Positions 1 to 8,603 of a DNA stretch of 64,000 bases are shown in pieces. The stretch lies in the NCBI RefSeq assembly GCF_002736145.1, contig NZ_CP024160.1:1054001-1118000 (forward strand). Reading direction: 5' to 3'. The notes under the pieces were generated by a model. It searched no databases. It had not been told where the DNA came from and worked only from the letters and a program-made list of their open reading frames with translations. Origin of the DNA: Collinsella aerofaciens. GTDB lineage: Bacteria > Actinomycetota > Coriobacteriia > Coriobacteriales > Coriobacteriaceae. A program made the position numbers and the translations under genes. Each line of letters opens with the position of its first letter. Position 1 is the stretch's first letter.

Positions 1-614
1 GCATCGTCACCATATGTTTCTTGCACTATCAGACCAAAGGGATTGGCCTCCAGTGAATTCTCGGGGTCAGGAACATTTGCGGTAATGACGATGCCGCCCC
101 CACGAGTAATCTCTCGATCAATTTTTATTTTTAGGATTAGCCTGTAATAGTCACTGGCAATGTCAATGAGTTCGAGCGCCAAGTCATCAAGCGTAAGAGA
201 GCCACCGCCCTTGACATAATATGACTCGCACTTCGAAACGTTGCAAAAGCCAATCACATCGAAGATTTGAATCTCATGCTGCGTATACATGCAGCCAGCG
301 GCGTCCCAAAGATCATCGGAATAAAAGCCGCGCTGCGAAATAATTTTGTCGACGGCATCATTCCATGAGCCTTTGGGGGCAGCATGGTCTGGCAATGGCT
401 TTGAAATCGGAGCGGATTCAACGGTCTCCGCTTGCGACGCTCCGCATTTTCCACAGAAGGTCGCGCCGGGCAGCAGCGGCGCTCCACACTGTTTGCAGAC
501 CGCGCCCCCCTCCTGAGGAACGGTCGCCGCACTCGCATCGCCAGGCGATGCCTTGATATCCAGAGCGCTTCCCGCGGATGACAGCCCAGACTTTAAGTTA
601 TCGAACAGGCCCAT
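1..614 (-). CDS. Zinc-ribbon protein, C-terminal part cut by window edge
   Basis: The reading frame opens at an ATG at 614 and runs off the left edge, so about 204 codons are visible with no stop. The product starts MGLFDNLKSG, has a low-complexity Ala/Ser linker, then a four-cysteine zinc ribbon (C40, C43, C54, C57). A globular region follows that I do not recognise. The layout (MGLF start, linker, zinc ribbon, unknown domain) matches the protein at 4322-5146, so the two look like paralogues of the same island. A TGTTGCGCAACA-like palindrome lies 63 bp upstream, as in the other two minus-strand units. Function is unknown; a role as a cytosolic or membrane-associated partner of the GTPase/Hsp70 system is inference. 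Confidence 0.75.
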   Translation of the reverse strand, partial: MGLFDNLKSGLSSAGSALDIKASPGDASAATVPQEGGAVCKQCGAPLLPGATFCGKCGASQAETVESAPISKPLPDHAAPKGSWNDAVDKIISQRGFYSDDLWDAAGCMYTQHEIQIFDVIGFCNVSKCESYYVKGGGSLTLDDLALELIDIASDYYRLILKIKIDREITRGGGIVITANVPDPENSLEANPFGLIVQETYGDD

Positions 615-676
615 AGCATGTCCTTTCTCGTTGGAACGATTCCTTCATCTTTTTGTAAACCCAAAAGGACAAAAAA

Positions 677-688
677 CGTTGCGCAACA
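677..688. promoter_or_regulatory. Candidate operator palindrome (copy 1)
   Basis: CGTTGCGCAACA, one mismatch from the perfect palindrome TGTTGCGCAACA found at 3619 and 20635. It lies 63 bp upstream of the ATG at 614, close to the distance of the other two copies from their start codons. A TACAAA that could serve as -10 lies about 23 bp downstream of its TTGCGC half. The regulator is not identifiable here. Confidence 0.55.
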
Positions 689-718
689 CCGCCGAACGGT
701 CGAGAGTCGAATCTGCAG

Positions 719-1699
719 CTATCCGATTTTGCCTCGCGCAACGATATACGTCACTTTGCCGCCAAGGCAAAGCTCATCGCCCACTTTGATTTCCACCGGC
801 GGGTACTCACGCCCCGGCCCGGCCTCAGAGCTCGGGGGTTCAACGACCGTCAAGTCTTCTACACCGCGCTTGAGTACTGTTCCCGCTGTTGAACCAAGAC
901 CCTGCGCATACCAACGACCGCCCTCGCACCAAATACGAAGGTGACGGGCGCTTACACAGCCATCGGGCGCACCGATCACGTTTGTACCAGTTGGCAAATA
1001 GCCAATGACGGTACCTTCTGGATCTTGGGACAGCTCATATGCCGGCAGGCGCACGACGCTGCCTTCCCGCAAGATAAGGCCTAGCGTTGTAGAAGCGCTA
1101 TCGACAGGGCTCGTTACGAAGGCGCAATCATTCTTGCCGTTATCGAGCCTAAGCGTCGTTGAGCTAAAGTGTCCGCCCATGCATCGCTCCAGAAAGTCCT
1201 CGACTAGTTCTGCCGCACGCGTCGGATCTTGGAGGCAGCCTGCCACCACAAACAGCATGACAAACAGAGCGACTCTGTCCTTGCCGGCAGGAAGCACTGC
1301 CATGTCGATACACCTGACCGCATTAAGATACGTCTGCCCGCTCAATCCCCACGCATCGAACGCATCGGCCATAGCGTGGGCAGCCGGTCCGCGGTAGTGA
1401 TCGGCAATTTTAACGCGCGATGCCGCGCCAGAGCCCTGCCGCGCCGCCAGTCGCGCCATAACGTTGAGCGAGGCGTTTTGGAGATCGCCAAAATGCGAGG
1501 GATTTGTCTTGGATGGGACAATATCAACGTAGTTGCGCATAATGCTCGAGCGATGCATGACCTCGAGCGACTCACGAGGAGACATGCCGCCGGCAACAGG
1601 TCGAACAGAAAGCAATAGGCAGCAGGCATCATGATAGTCGAGGCCCGCAAACCCTCTTAAATCCTCGAACATAATACGGCGCGGTGTTATCTCTGCCAT
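719..1699 (-). CDS. FHA-domain protein paired with Ser/Thr kinase
   Basis: 326 aa. The N-terminal ~200 residues are an alpha-helical region without a name I can give. The C-terminal part is an FHA domain: the phosphothreonine-binding signature shows as VSARHLRIW followed by GGRWYAQGLGSTAGT (about residues 240-270). FHA domains bind phosphothreonine, so the likely role is reading phosphorylation made by the adjoining kinase. The start overlaps the kinase stop by 13 bp, which implies translational coupling. The gene at 20855-21792 is a full-length homologue (shared HY.GPAA, GCLQ and PEGTVIG blocks). The FHA assignment is solid; the helical domain is unknown. Confidence 0.85.
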   Translation of the reverse strand: MAEITPRRIMFEDLRGFAGLDYHDACCLLLSVRPVAGGMSPRESLEVMHRSSIMRNYVDIVPSKTNPSHFGDLQNASLNVMARLAARQGSGAASRVKIADHYRGPAAHAMADAFDAWGLSGQTYLNAVRCIDMAVLPAGKDRVALFVMLFVVAGCLQDPTRAAELVEDFLERCMGGHFSSTTLRLDNGKNDCAFVTSPVDSASTTLGLILREGSVVRLPAYELSQDPEGTVIGYLPTGTNVIGAPDGCVSARHLRIWCEGGRWYAQGLGSTAGTVLKRGVEDLTVVEPPSSEAGPGREYPPVEIKVGDELCLGGKVTYIVARGKIG

Positions 1700-3564
1700 A
1701 AAACATCCTCCTCAGCAGGGGCTACGCCCTGGCTATCATCGTTAACGCCATTCGCTTCTTGAACCTCAGAAATCTCCTGGGGGCCGGGGAGTTCCGACCC
1801 AAACGCATTCCGCGCGGCACACGACACTACGCTAAGCGCAAACATGGTTGCCAAAATTATTAGCAATCGCCAACCGAGTTTTCGCACGGGACGCGAATGA
1901 CGAACGTCCCTAAACCCAATAGATGTGCCACTGCTCGAAACGGCCCCTCGTTTCTTTTTTCTCGAACTCGAAAAGCCCGAGGGAACAGGGGGCGCCGGTG
2001 CAGAAGTCGCCGGCGGAGGGGGCGGCGGCACGGGGCTCGAAGAAGAGGCAGCACGTGGCTTCGGGGCGCGGGCGGCGCTTGATCCTCCAGCCCTTTTCGG
2101 TCGCGGCGATGTAGCCCCCGCGGCAGCGGCCCCAGCGGCAGCCGAACCCGCGGCAGCACCAGCAGCGGCAGCGGCGGGTGCAGCACCGGCCCCCGCCGCC
2201 GCGGCGCCTGCCGCACTCCGTGCAGCGCCAGGCGTAGGCACGGGCACCGGCGTGGGAACCGGAACATGTTCCGCACCGGAAGCATCAAAACGAACATCAG
2301 GCTCAGACCAGGTGTTCTCCGTTGGTTCCGGTGCTGACGCCGGAGTTTTACGGGACGATTCAAAGCGCTCCTCGGCACGCGGCATAGGCACAGTTGCCGG
2401 TTCTACCACCGGAGCCGCAAAAGCGTTCTCAAAGGGACTGGATTCCGTAAAGGGCACGACTACCGCATTGCCAACGGGCATCGTCTCATCCCAGTTTGAT
2501 TCCGCATCGTGTTTATTGGGCAGTTCAACTGGCTTGGGAGCTGCAACCGTTCCATTTCGTTGACGCCCCTCGTACCAGCATTCAAGCTCATGCAAAAGAC
2601 CATCCACCGTTGGTCTGGCCTCCTGGGAGGGCCTGATACCGCTCATAATCGCATTGAGCAACGGCTCCTCGTATGTGCGCCGCGCCACAAGCGGTTTTGG
2701 ATCCACACTCATTTTGGTACGATAATCTGACCCCCCAAGAGAGTGGGTAAGGTCGAATGGTGTATGCCCCGCATAAAGTTCGTACAGCACGCTGCAGAGT
2801 GCATAGATATCAATCGCAGGATTGCTTCTAAGCTCTTCCACGCCCTCCACGTCTGCCGTCAGCATCTCGGGAGGAGCGTAATCTCGCGTGGCGCCACGCA
2901 TCATGCCCACACGCTGCGTAAAGGCCATGGGAATATCTTGGCATTCTGTGGTCGAATTGCCAAAATCGATCAGGCACGTATCGAAGGCGCCGGCAGCAAC
3001 CTGCTGAGACAGGCTCATATCCTTGGTGCGAAACATAATGTTATTCGGGGAAATATCGCGATGCACAAGGCGGCTGTTCAGGCGTTCGACACCCTGCAAG
3101 ATCTCCAAGACCGAAATGCCCACTTGCGCCACGACTTCACCCTGAACACCGTCGCCTTCATGGGGCAGATCGGGTACAGCATGCGCCAGCGTAGTGCCCT
3201 CGATCCATTCCATAAGGATAAGCGGCTCGCCCTTCCACGACCCATAGCCATAGACCTGTGGAAATCCTTTTAGCCTAGATACTGCGAGCTGGTTTTTATA
3301 TTCTTCGAACAGCATCTCCCTCAGCTCAGAAGGCGAGCAATCGCTGTTGGAATCGGGTGCGTTTAACCGCTTGAGGGCAAAAACCTCTTCGTAAAGGTTC
3401 ACCACCTTGGCAACCGCACCAAAACCACCATGAAGCGTGCTCCCCGGTTGAAGAAAGAGCATATTAAAACGCGATGCGAGCTCCTGTTCACGCCCGGGCT
3501 CCGCAGGAATGCTGGGCGTAAAACCATCAAGCTGCACAACCTCGAGCTGTTCCAAATTATCCAT
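1687..3564 (-). CDS. Transmembrane Ser/Thr protein kinase (Hanks type)
   Basis: 625 aa. The kinase domain is N-terminal (about residues 35-330) and looks catalytically complete: Gly loop GGFGAV (46-51), Lys in FALKRL (K65), catalytic loop HRDISPNN (D170, N175), LIDFG (D200) and an APE-like PPEM (E233). A long Pro/Ala/Ser-rich linker follows (about 335-560), partly almost pure Ala/Gly. A single hydrophobic segment lies near residues 578-598 and a short acidic tail follows, so the kinase probably faces the cytoplasm. It is the first gene of a unit with the FHA gene. The homologue at 21888-23963 shares the N-terminal kinase but has a different C-terminus. Upstream lies a palindrome 55 bp before the ATG. 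Confidence 0.92.
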   Translation of the reverse strand: MDNLEQLEVVQLDGFTPSIPAEPGREQELASRFNMLFLQPGSTLHGGFGAVAKVVNLYEEVFALKRLNAPDSNSDCSPSELREMLFEEYKNQLAVSRLKGFPQVYGYGSWKGEPLILMEWIEGTTLAHAVPDLPHEGDGVQGEVVAQVGISVLEILQGVERLNSRLVHRDISPNNIMFRTKDMSLSQQVAAGAFDTCLIDFGNSTTECQDIPMAFTQRVGMMRGATRDYAPPEMLTADVEGVEELRSNPAIDIYALCSVLYELYAGHTPFDLTHSLGGSDYRTKMSVDPKPLVARRTYEEPLLNAIMSGIRPSQEARPTVDGLLHELECWYEGRQRNGTVAAPKPVELPNKHDAESNWDETMPVGNAVVVPFTESSPFENAFAAPVVEPATVPMPRAEERFESSRKTPASAPEPTENTWSEPDVRFDASGAEHVPVPTPVPVPTPGAARSAAGAAAAGAGAAPAAAAAGAAAGSAAAGAAAAGATSPRPKRAGGSSAARAPKPRAASSSSPVPPPPPPATSAPAPPVPSGFSSSRKKKRGAVSSSGTSIGFRDVRHSRPVRKLGWRLLIILATMFALSVVSCAARNAFGSELPGPQEISEVQEANGVNDDSQGVAPAEEDVLWQR

Positions 3565-3618
3565 GGCTCCCCCATTGCAATCGTCTGAGCAAAAGTATCA
3601 CGCAGGCATGCCCGAATA

Positions 3619-3630
3619 TGTTGCGCAACA
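3619..3630. promoter_or_regulatory. Candidate operator palindrome (copy 2)
   Basis: Perfect 12-bp palindrome TGTTGCGCAACA in the divergent region between the kinase (start 3564, 55 bp away) and the plus-strand gene starting at 3708 (78 bp away). It could serve both. A GATACT that might be a -10 for the kinase lies about 23 bp from the TTGCGC half on the minus strand. Confidence 0.6.
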
Positions 3631-3707
3631 GGCACGAAAAGGGCTGTCGGATAATTTGCACTGAGAGTACGCCTGCCCTATGCAGGCAAATTGTGAGAGG
3701 AGGCCAC

Positions 3708-4133
3708 ATGACCGCATCAGATATCACTGTCGAACAACTACAGAAACGATGCGCGCCCGGATACCCCATGGGGCCCATAGTGGTGTCCGGAGCTCAGCGC
3801 TTTGCAGACACGACATGGTCCGATTTTGCATTTCGGGCCGCAAAGCAAGAGGAGTTGCGCATAACCGTGCGTACGGGACTCGAGGCAATCCAGGGAGGTG
3901 TCTTTTTTGGAAAGCGCCTGCGAGCCTTAGAACTGAATCTGCTTCGTCCCGAAGGACCGGCACGCATCTACATAACGGTAGAAGCATGCTCTAGCAACGC
4001 AAAGCTCATGGCGTGGCGCTGTGATCTCTCCGGAAACAATGCGACGACCAACAAACAAGTCGAAAGTCTTATGAAGGCCATCGGCAACATTGCAACTGAA
4101 AGCACAACAATGGGAGCGACGACACTCCCCTAG
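3708..4133 (+). CDS. Unknown small protein of the GTPase/Hsp70 island
   Basis: 141 aa. I chose the ATG at 3708 because it follows a GAGGAGG ribosome-binding site; the open frame extends further upstream but without one. The product has no signal peptide, transmembrane segment or cysteine cluster that I can see. The composition is that of a globular cytosolic protein, ending in a Thr-rich tail. It is transcribed on its own, divergently from the left kinase, between two minus-strand operons and behind its own terminator. It is the only plus-strand gene in the left 20 kb. Family not recognised. Sharing the divergent palindrome at 3619 suggests co-regulation with the island. Confidence 0.75.
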   Translation: MTASDITVEQLQKRCAPGYPMGPIVVSGAQRFADTTWSDFAFRAAKQEELRITVRTGLEAIQGGVFFGKRLRALELNLLRPEGPARIYITVEACSSNAKLMAWRCDLSGNNATTNKQVESLMKAIGNIATESTTMGATTLP

Positions 4134-4146
4134 CATAATATGTAAA

Positions 4147-4173
4147 TGGGGCGGCTTTGACCGCCCCTTTCTT
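4147..4173 (+). terminator. Rho-independent terminator
   Basis: GGGGCGG stem, CTTTGA loop, CCGCCCC stem, then TTTCTT, 14 bp after the stop of the 3708-4133 gene. Confidence 0.8.
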
Positions 4174-4204
4174 ATAACAAGATGAACATCTGGCCCTAAC
4201 AACA

Positions 4205-4245
4205 AATCCGCCCTCATCTCCTTAAACAAGAAATGAGGGCGGATT
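4205..4245 (-). terminator. Terminator of the long minus-strand island operon
   Basis: Inverted repeat with AATCCGCCCTCAT arms around a 14-nt loop. On the minus strand it is followed by TTTGTTGTT. It lies downstream of the last operon gene (stop at 4322). Confidence 0.7.
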
Positions 4246-4321
4246 ATATAGCTTGCGCGCGTACAGTTGATCAACACAAAATTGGCAAATCGCTTTACGA
4301 CTTGGAACCCTCCAAGTTAGC

Positions 4322-5146
4322 TTAGCCATTCATTTGGTAGTTGTTCATGATACCGAAAGCGGTAAGAGCCACCAGCTTTGCAGTCGATCCAAAATCACCA
4401 AAGATATCAGCACGACTGTTAAATTCATCAAGCCTCTTATTCTCATCGCGGGTTCGAGCATCACGCTTGGCGACCAACTCGAGGGCGTCGCCGCTCATAT
4501 ACAGATAATAAACAGCACCGTCCATCACGTTTTTTTGCACAAGCGTGAGGTATAGCATATCTTCAAAGCGCGCTTCCACATTAGCAGATTTAATGCGAAT
4601 GACCTGTCGGTAATCCTCGGCCAACGTGCCTACATTAATGTGGAGTTGGTCGTTGAAGAACTGTTCTGATACTTCTCGGAGAGTTCTAGCAACCTCTTGA
4701 ATAGCCACCCTGTCACCGCGAAGCAGGAAGTAAGAATTAACCTCTTCGGTTCCAAAAACAGGATCGGCATGCGTGACCCTTTGGAAAGCTGCAACTCCTT
4801 CGAGTAAGGATAGCTGGTTGAGCCCCGTATCCAAATACGCTTGCCATGTATTGGTCGGCATAAGATGCGGAGGCTCCGCCGGAGCGGCCTGACCCTCCGG
4901 CGCAACGCCCATCACCGGCTTGCCACACTTGGGACAGAACTTGGTGCCTGGCTCAAGGGAGGCGCCGCACGCACCGCAGAACTTTGGCTCCTCGGAGGCA
5001 GCCTGCTTTTGAGCAGGGGCAGTCTCCTTTGCGGGTACGGGTTTTTGAGCAGTATTCTCCTTAGTGGAAGGCGCAGTGTCCTGCTCTTCGTCTACGCCGT
5101 TGTATCCGTCTTTAAATGCTTGAACGAAAGAGCCAAACAGTCCCAT
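4322..5146 (-). CDS. Zinc-ribbon protein with unknown C-terminal domain
   Basis: 274 aa. The product begins MGLFGSFVQAFKDG, a possible amphipathic helix. A charged Glu/Ala/Pro/Lys linker follows, then a zinc ribbon (C57, C60, C71, C74) and a ~190-residue globular domain I do not recognise, with no membrane segment. Its overall plan equals that of the truncated gene at 1-614. It is the last gene of the minus-strand operon that starts near 20574. The zinc ribbon suggests protein or nucleic-acid contacts. Placement with two GTPases and two Hsp70 proteins suggests a client or adaptor of that machinery, which is inference. Confidence 0.8.
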   Translation of the reverse strand: MGLFGSFVQAFKDGYNGVDEEQDTAPSTKENTAQKPVPAKETAPAQKQAASEEPKFCGACGASLEPGTKFCPKCGKPVMGVAPEGQAAPAEPPHLMPTNTWQAYLDTGLNQLSLLEGVAAFQRVTHADPVFGTEEVNSYFLLRGDRVAIQEVARTLREVSEQFFNDQLHINVGTLAEDYRQVIRIKSANVEARFEDMLYLTLVQKNVMDGAVYYLYMSGDALELVAKRDARTRDENKRLDEFNSRADIFGDFGSTAKLVALTAFGIMNNYQMNG

Positions 5147-5204
5147 GGTATTCTCCTATTTTGATTAGTAGTTGCATACAGGGAAACTAAATCCCATCGC
5201 TCCC

Positions 5205-5483
5205 CTACGAGCGCTTATGGAAAAACAGCTTGTAGCAAATAAACGCTGCCACCAGGGCAAACAGAAAGCCTTCCCAGTTGCCTCGGATGAGCGCCGTAAG
5301 GCCGATGAGCAGCATTGCCAAAGCCCCCACGACGCCAATGAGCACCCAGTTGGCGGCAAAGTAAACAGAAGGCCCACGCCTCCTGTGCTCAGAAAAGGAC
5401 ATCTTGCTCGGCGAGTACGCGCCATGTCCACCCTTTTGCCTCCTCGAATCATATTGAGGACGCCAAGAACCGCTTCCAGCCAT
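5205..5483 (-). CDS. Small two-helix membrane protein
   Basis: 92 aa. A basic N-terminal half (about 40 residues, many Arg/Ser) is followed by two hydrophobic segments at about residues 42-62 and 68-86, ending in KLFFHKRS. No catalytic motif is visible. It sits inside the island operon between the MGLF proteins at 4322 and 5529. It is probably an inner-membrane component or anchor of the system. Family not recognised. Confidence 0.65.
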   Translation of the reverse strand: MAGSGSWRPQYDSRRQKGGHGAYSPSKMSFSEHRRRGPSVYFAANWVLIGVVGALAMLLIGLTALIRGNWEGFLFALVAAFICYKLFFHKRS

Positions 5484-5528
5484 TCTTCTTACCTTCTTCC
5501 TATCAGAACGAGCAACCCGCCGTCCTCG

Positions 5529-5930
5529 TTACATCCAATGACTCATCACGTAGTTCTCAAAGCGCTGGCCATCAGCCGGAACCAAGCGAATGCGAACAAG
5601 CTTTCTGGTGCCCATAATCTTGAGCGTATAGCAACGCTTGCCAAACTCGGTCCAACGCTCAAAATCTCGAACGTGGCTGCCCACGCGTATGATGCGTTCG
5701 ACCTCTTGAGCCGGTCCAACCAACGCAGAAATAGGATCTTCCATGGCGCGCTTAATCTGCTCGGTGCGCGGCTCCCTAGTGCGGAGCTTAATGTAGTTGG
5801 GATAAAGACCCATATGGCAAATCATGCCATCGACATCGGCACCGATAAACGACTCATCGGCATCGGAATAGCCCGCCGCCTTACCGTAAGCGCCCTGCGC
5901 CAGCCCAGAAACCTTATTAAACAACCCCAT
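5529..5930 (-). CDS. Small MGLF-type protein of the island
   Basis: 133 aa from the ATG at 5930. A GTG and an ATG lie 9 and 6 bases further upstream in frame, but this ATG gives the MGLFNKVSG start shared with the neighbouring proteins at 614 and 5146. The body is globular with one Cys pair spread widely and no membrane helix. The MGLF segment may be a short amphipathic membrane-binding helix. It lies 27 bp after the GAP1-like gene in the operon. Function unknown. Confidence 0.7.
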   Translation of the reverse strand: MGLFNKVSGLAQGAYGKAAGYSDADESFIGADVDGMICHMGLYPNYIKLRTREPRTEQIKRAMEDPISALVGPAQEVERIIRVGSHVRDFERWTEFGKRCYTLKIMGTRKLVRIRLVPADGQRFENYVMSHWM

Positions 5931-5957
5931 GGTCATCACCCGTCTGCTTAAACTTAC

Positions 5958-8600
5958 CTACTTTCTAAAGAACGGCAACCCGCCCTTTTTGACATTGTCA
6001 GCGAGAATCGCGTCAATCTGTTGCGCAACATCGGCAGGAGCCGCAATTCCCAGTGCCTCGAGCGCGCGAGGCCCGCAGTAACGGGCGCATTCGTGTTTAA
6101 GGGCGCCATGGTTTTCGAGCTTAACTTTGGGAAGGACCTTGCCCATAGCGGCGTGCATGTCTTCGCGATTCACTCCGTAAACCGCTAGGTACGAAAGAAC
6201 TAGTGCCAAGCGATCGAACGATCCCTGTCTGCCGCGCGAATACTTTAAAGCAAGCTGAGCGCAGGCCTCGAAGGCAGGCAGCCAGCAAGTGGCCGACATT
6301 GCAGCCATGGCAAAGGCAAAATCGCCAAGGTCTTTGCAACATCCCAAAACACCCTGGGCGAAAGCGTCGCAGATCCTATCTCGATCACGGCCCTCAACGT
6401 CAGAAAAATCGACAGCCCCACGGTAGCTTTTTAGGATATCGGGGATTCCCTGATATACCCTGAAATCCGCGCTCGCCTGAGAAGCCCTCCCCAACTCCGC
6501 AAGTGACAGTGCGAGCATGCCCTGGCGACCAAGCACCGCCGCATTCGCAGCCCGGGAATAGCCATAAAGAGCGCGCAACGTCCTAAGATCTTCTTTTGAG
6601 GGATTCAAAGGATCGATTCCATCCGTAAGGCCATGCGAAGCAGTGCCCATCGTTTTTACCATGGGCGGGCAACACACCAACTTGTTACTGGGAGCCGCCT
6701 TGGCAAGCGATTCAACAAGCTCACGAAGTATTGAGGTCGCTTTTTCGCTGCGACAGCTCAACAGGTAAGCAACATATAGGGACGTAGCATCGGTATAACC
6801 TATGGCAAGCGCCTTATGAGTAGGGAATCCTTCCCTACAGCAGATTTTATACAGATCCGACGCAGCCTCTACGCCCTCGACGTGACCCAAGCCAAACGAG
6901 AACATGGTTCCCATGTCTTGTTCGCGTCCATGGTCGCTCAGCCACACAAGACCACGCGGAAGTTCTCCAACCTTGGCATACGGAGCGCGAGCAGCGATGA
7001 CCCCCCAAATGCCGTCAATCACCTTCGGGGCAACAGCGCACACCGCCGTCACCGCCGCCTCGACGGCAGATTCGTAAACATCGAGCGAATGGGTGAACCC
7101 GTTGACATAGGCAATCACAGCCGTCGATAGCTTCACGCGATCAAGAGCAAAGGCTGCTTGCAAGGCCCCAGCGGCAAAGCGTCCAAGCTCGCCGTCGGGA
7201 CCAGCTTCCTCCAGCGTACACTTGCGAGCCGCAGCAGATTTAGAGAACAGATCCAGCAAATCGATAATCTTTTGAACGTCCGATACCTCGCCCGGCGCAA
7301 ACAGCCACGAAGAATCGCCGCCGCGCTGAAGAATTGCCAAAAGGTCGAGGCCGGCACGTGAGCAAGATTCGCATAGCGAGCTCATCTGTTTGGGGAAGTC
7401 CCGCGGCGCCACCGAGGCATCGGAAAGCAGACGCGATACCGTAGCGGCCGCGACGGCGCACACGCCCTCGCGCCTCTCGGCATCCATTCCGCCTACACGC
7501 CGCAGCAGATAGCTCAAAACAGGGATAAGCACGCCAAGACCCATATCCGCCAGCGTATCAAGCGAATCTACGAGCTGATTGGTGAGTTGCGCGTTTGTTG
7601 CCTCGTCGGACGAAGCCTCTGCAAAGGAGAGTGCACGTAGAAGCCTGCCCGCGTCCGCATCCGGCTCGCTCTTTCCAAGCAGTGCCCACAAATCATGGGC
7701 ATCGTCCAGTGCGCCCAACATGAATTTGGCCGTCGTGTGCTCCTGGACAAAGCTGCAGAAATCCGCGAGGCGCTTGGGGTTCAGCGAATAGGAAAGCTCG
7801 ACAAATCCCAGATATCCGTCAACACCTGCGTAGGATCCATTGCTGTCCGGGTTATGGGGATCAAAGACGATCCAACCACTTGTCACGTAATCCGGAGCCG
7901 CCGCGATGGCCTCGGCAGAAGCGTTGATGATATCGCCCGATGCCTCGGTTGCATCATCGGCACCCAGCACAAAGGAAATTTGGCGTGACAAACGCAGCGG
8001 CAAGGCATAAGAAATAGCTCCGATAATCTGAGTCGCCTCCTCCGCCGTGGCAACGACAACAAGCTGTTTGCCGCCCATCTTTGCCGCAAAGAGCTTTGCC
8101 AGCAGCTCACCCATGGAGTCTGCCATGTCCTCGTCCTCGAGCCATTCGCAGACTTCATCAAAAGTAACATTGCCAGCGGGGGCCAAATCTACGCACGGCA
8201 GATAGTCGGGCTTCTCCGCGCTCTGAACTTCGGGCCCCATCTGCGAACGCAGCACAGACGAACCCATGAGTTCAATGGGTGCAAACGACATATCAGCCCA
8301 GGGAACAAGAAACGACTGGCGCAACATATTGCCCGAACGCCCCTGCGGCCCCATGTAGTCGTGGGGCAGCCGGGTGTTGTTGCAGTATAGACAGTAGTCC
8401 CCGTCGAGCGGATGATAGCCAAAGATAGAGAAGCCCAAATCGTGCGGAACAGGGTCGACAAACAGAGCGTTGTAGCCCTGAGATGAACCGGCTGCGGGAA
8501 TAGACGGAAGCTTCTCGTCGTACGAGAAGACCTGGAAGCCATCGGAGGTCCCCTCTATGCCGCGGCGGCACGAGGTATAGATAATCTGGTGAGCAGCCAT
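5958..8600 (-). CDS. GTPase-associated protein 1-like (GAP1-N2/GAP1-M type)
   Basis: 880 aa, ATG 6 bases after AAGGAG. The N-terminus (IIYTSCRRGIEGTSDGF.VFSYD, then a DYMGPQGRSGNML block near residues 80-95) matches what I know as the GAP1 N-terminal domain, a family defined by its genomic linkage to P-loop GTPases in bacterial conflict systems. The remaining ~700 residues are helical, consistent with the middle and C-terminal GAP1 regions. No enzymatic motif is obvious. The gene sits 3 bp after the zinc-ribbon GTPase at 8604-9899, so the two products probably act together, with this one as effector or regulator. Family name is from memory, not a search. A copy of TGTTGCGCAACA occurs inside the coding region at 6019-6030. 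Confidence 0.75.
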   Translation of the reverse strand: MAAHQIIYTSCRRGIEGTSDGFQVFSYDEKLPSIPAAGSSQGYNALFVDPVPHDLGFSIFGYHPLDGDYCLYCNNTRLPHDYMGPQGRSGNMLRQSFLVPWADMSFAPIELMGSSVLRSQMGPEVQSAEKPDYLPCVDLAPAGNVTFDEVCEWLEDEDMADSMGELLAKLFAAKMGGKQLVVVATAEEATQIIGAISYALPLRLSRQISFVLGADDATEASGDIINASAEAIAAAPDYVTSGWIVFDPHNPDSNGSYAGVDGYLGFVELSYSLNPKRLADFCSFVQEHTTAKFMLGALDDAHDLWALLGKSEPDADAGRLLRALSFAEASSDEATNAQLTNQLVDSLDTLADMGLGVLIPVLSYLLRRVGGMDAERREGVCAVAAATVSRLLSDASVAPRDFPKQMSSLCESCSRAGLDLLAILQRGGDSSWLFAPGEVSDVQKIIDLLDLFSKSAAARKCTLEEAGPDGELGRFAAGALQAAFALDRVKLSTAVIAYVNGFTHSLDVYESAVEAAVTAVCAVAPKVIDGIWGVIAARAPYAKVGELPRGLVWLSDHGREQDMGTMFSFGLGHVEGVEAASDLYKICCREGFPTHKALAIGYTDATSLYVAYLLSCRSEKATSILRELVESLAKAAPSNKLVCCPPMVKTMGTASHGLTDGIDPLNPSKEDLRTLRALYGYSRAANAAVLGRQGMLALSLAELGRASQASADFRVYQGIPDILKSYRGAVDFSDVEGRDRDRICDAFAQGVLGCCKDLGDFAFAMAAMSATCWLPAFEACAQLALKYSRGRQGSFDRLALVLSYLAVYGVNREDMHAAMGKVLPKVKLENHGALKHECARYCGPRALEALGIAAPADVAQQIDAILADNVKKGGLPFFRK

Positions 8601-8603
8601 GTT

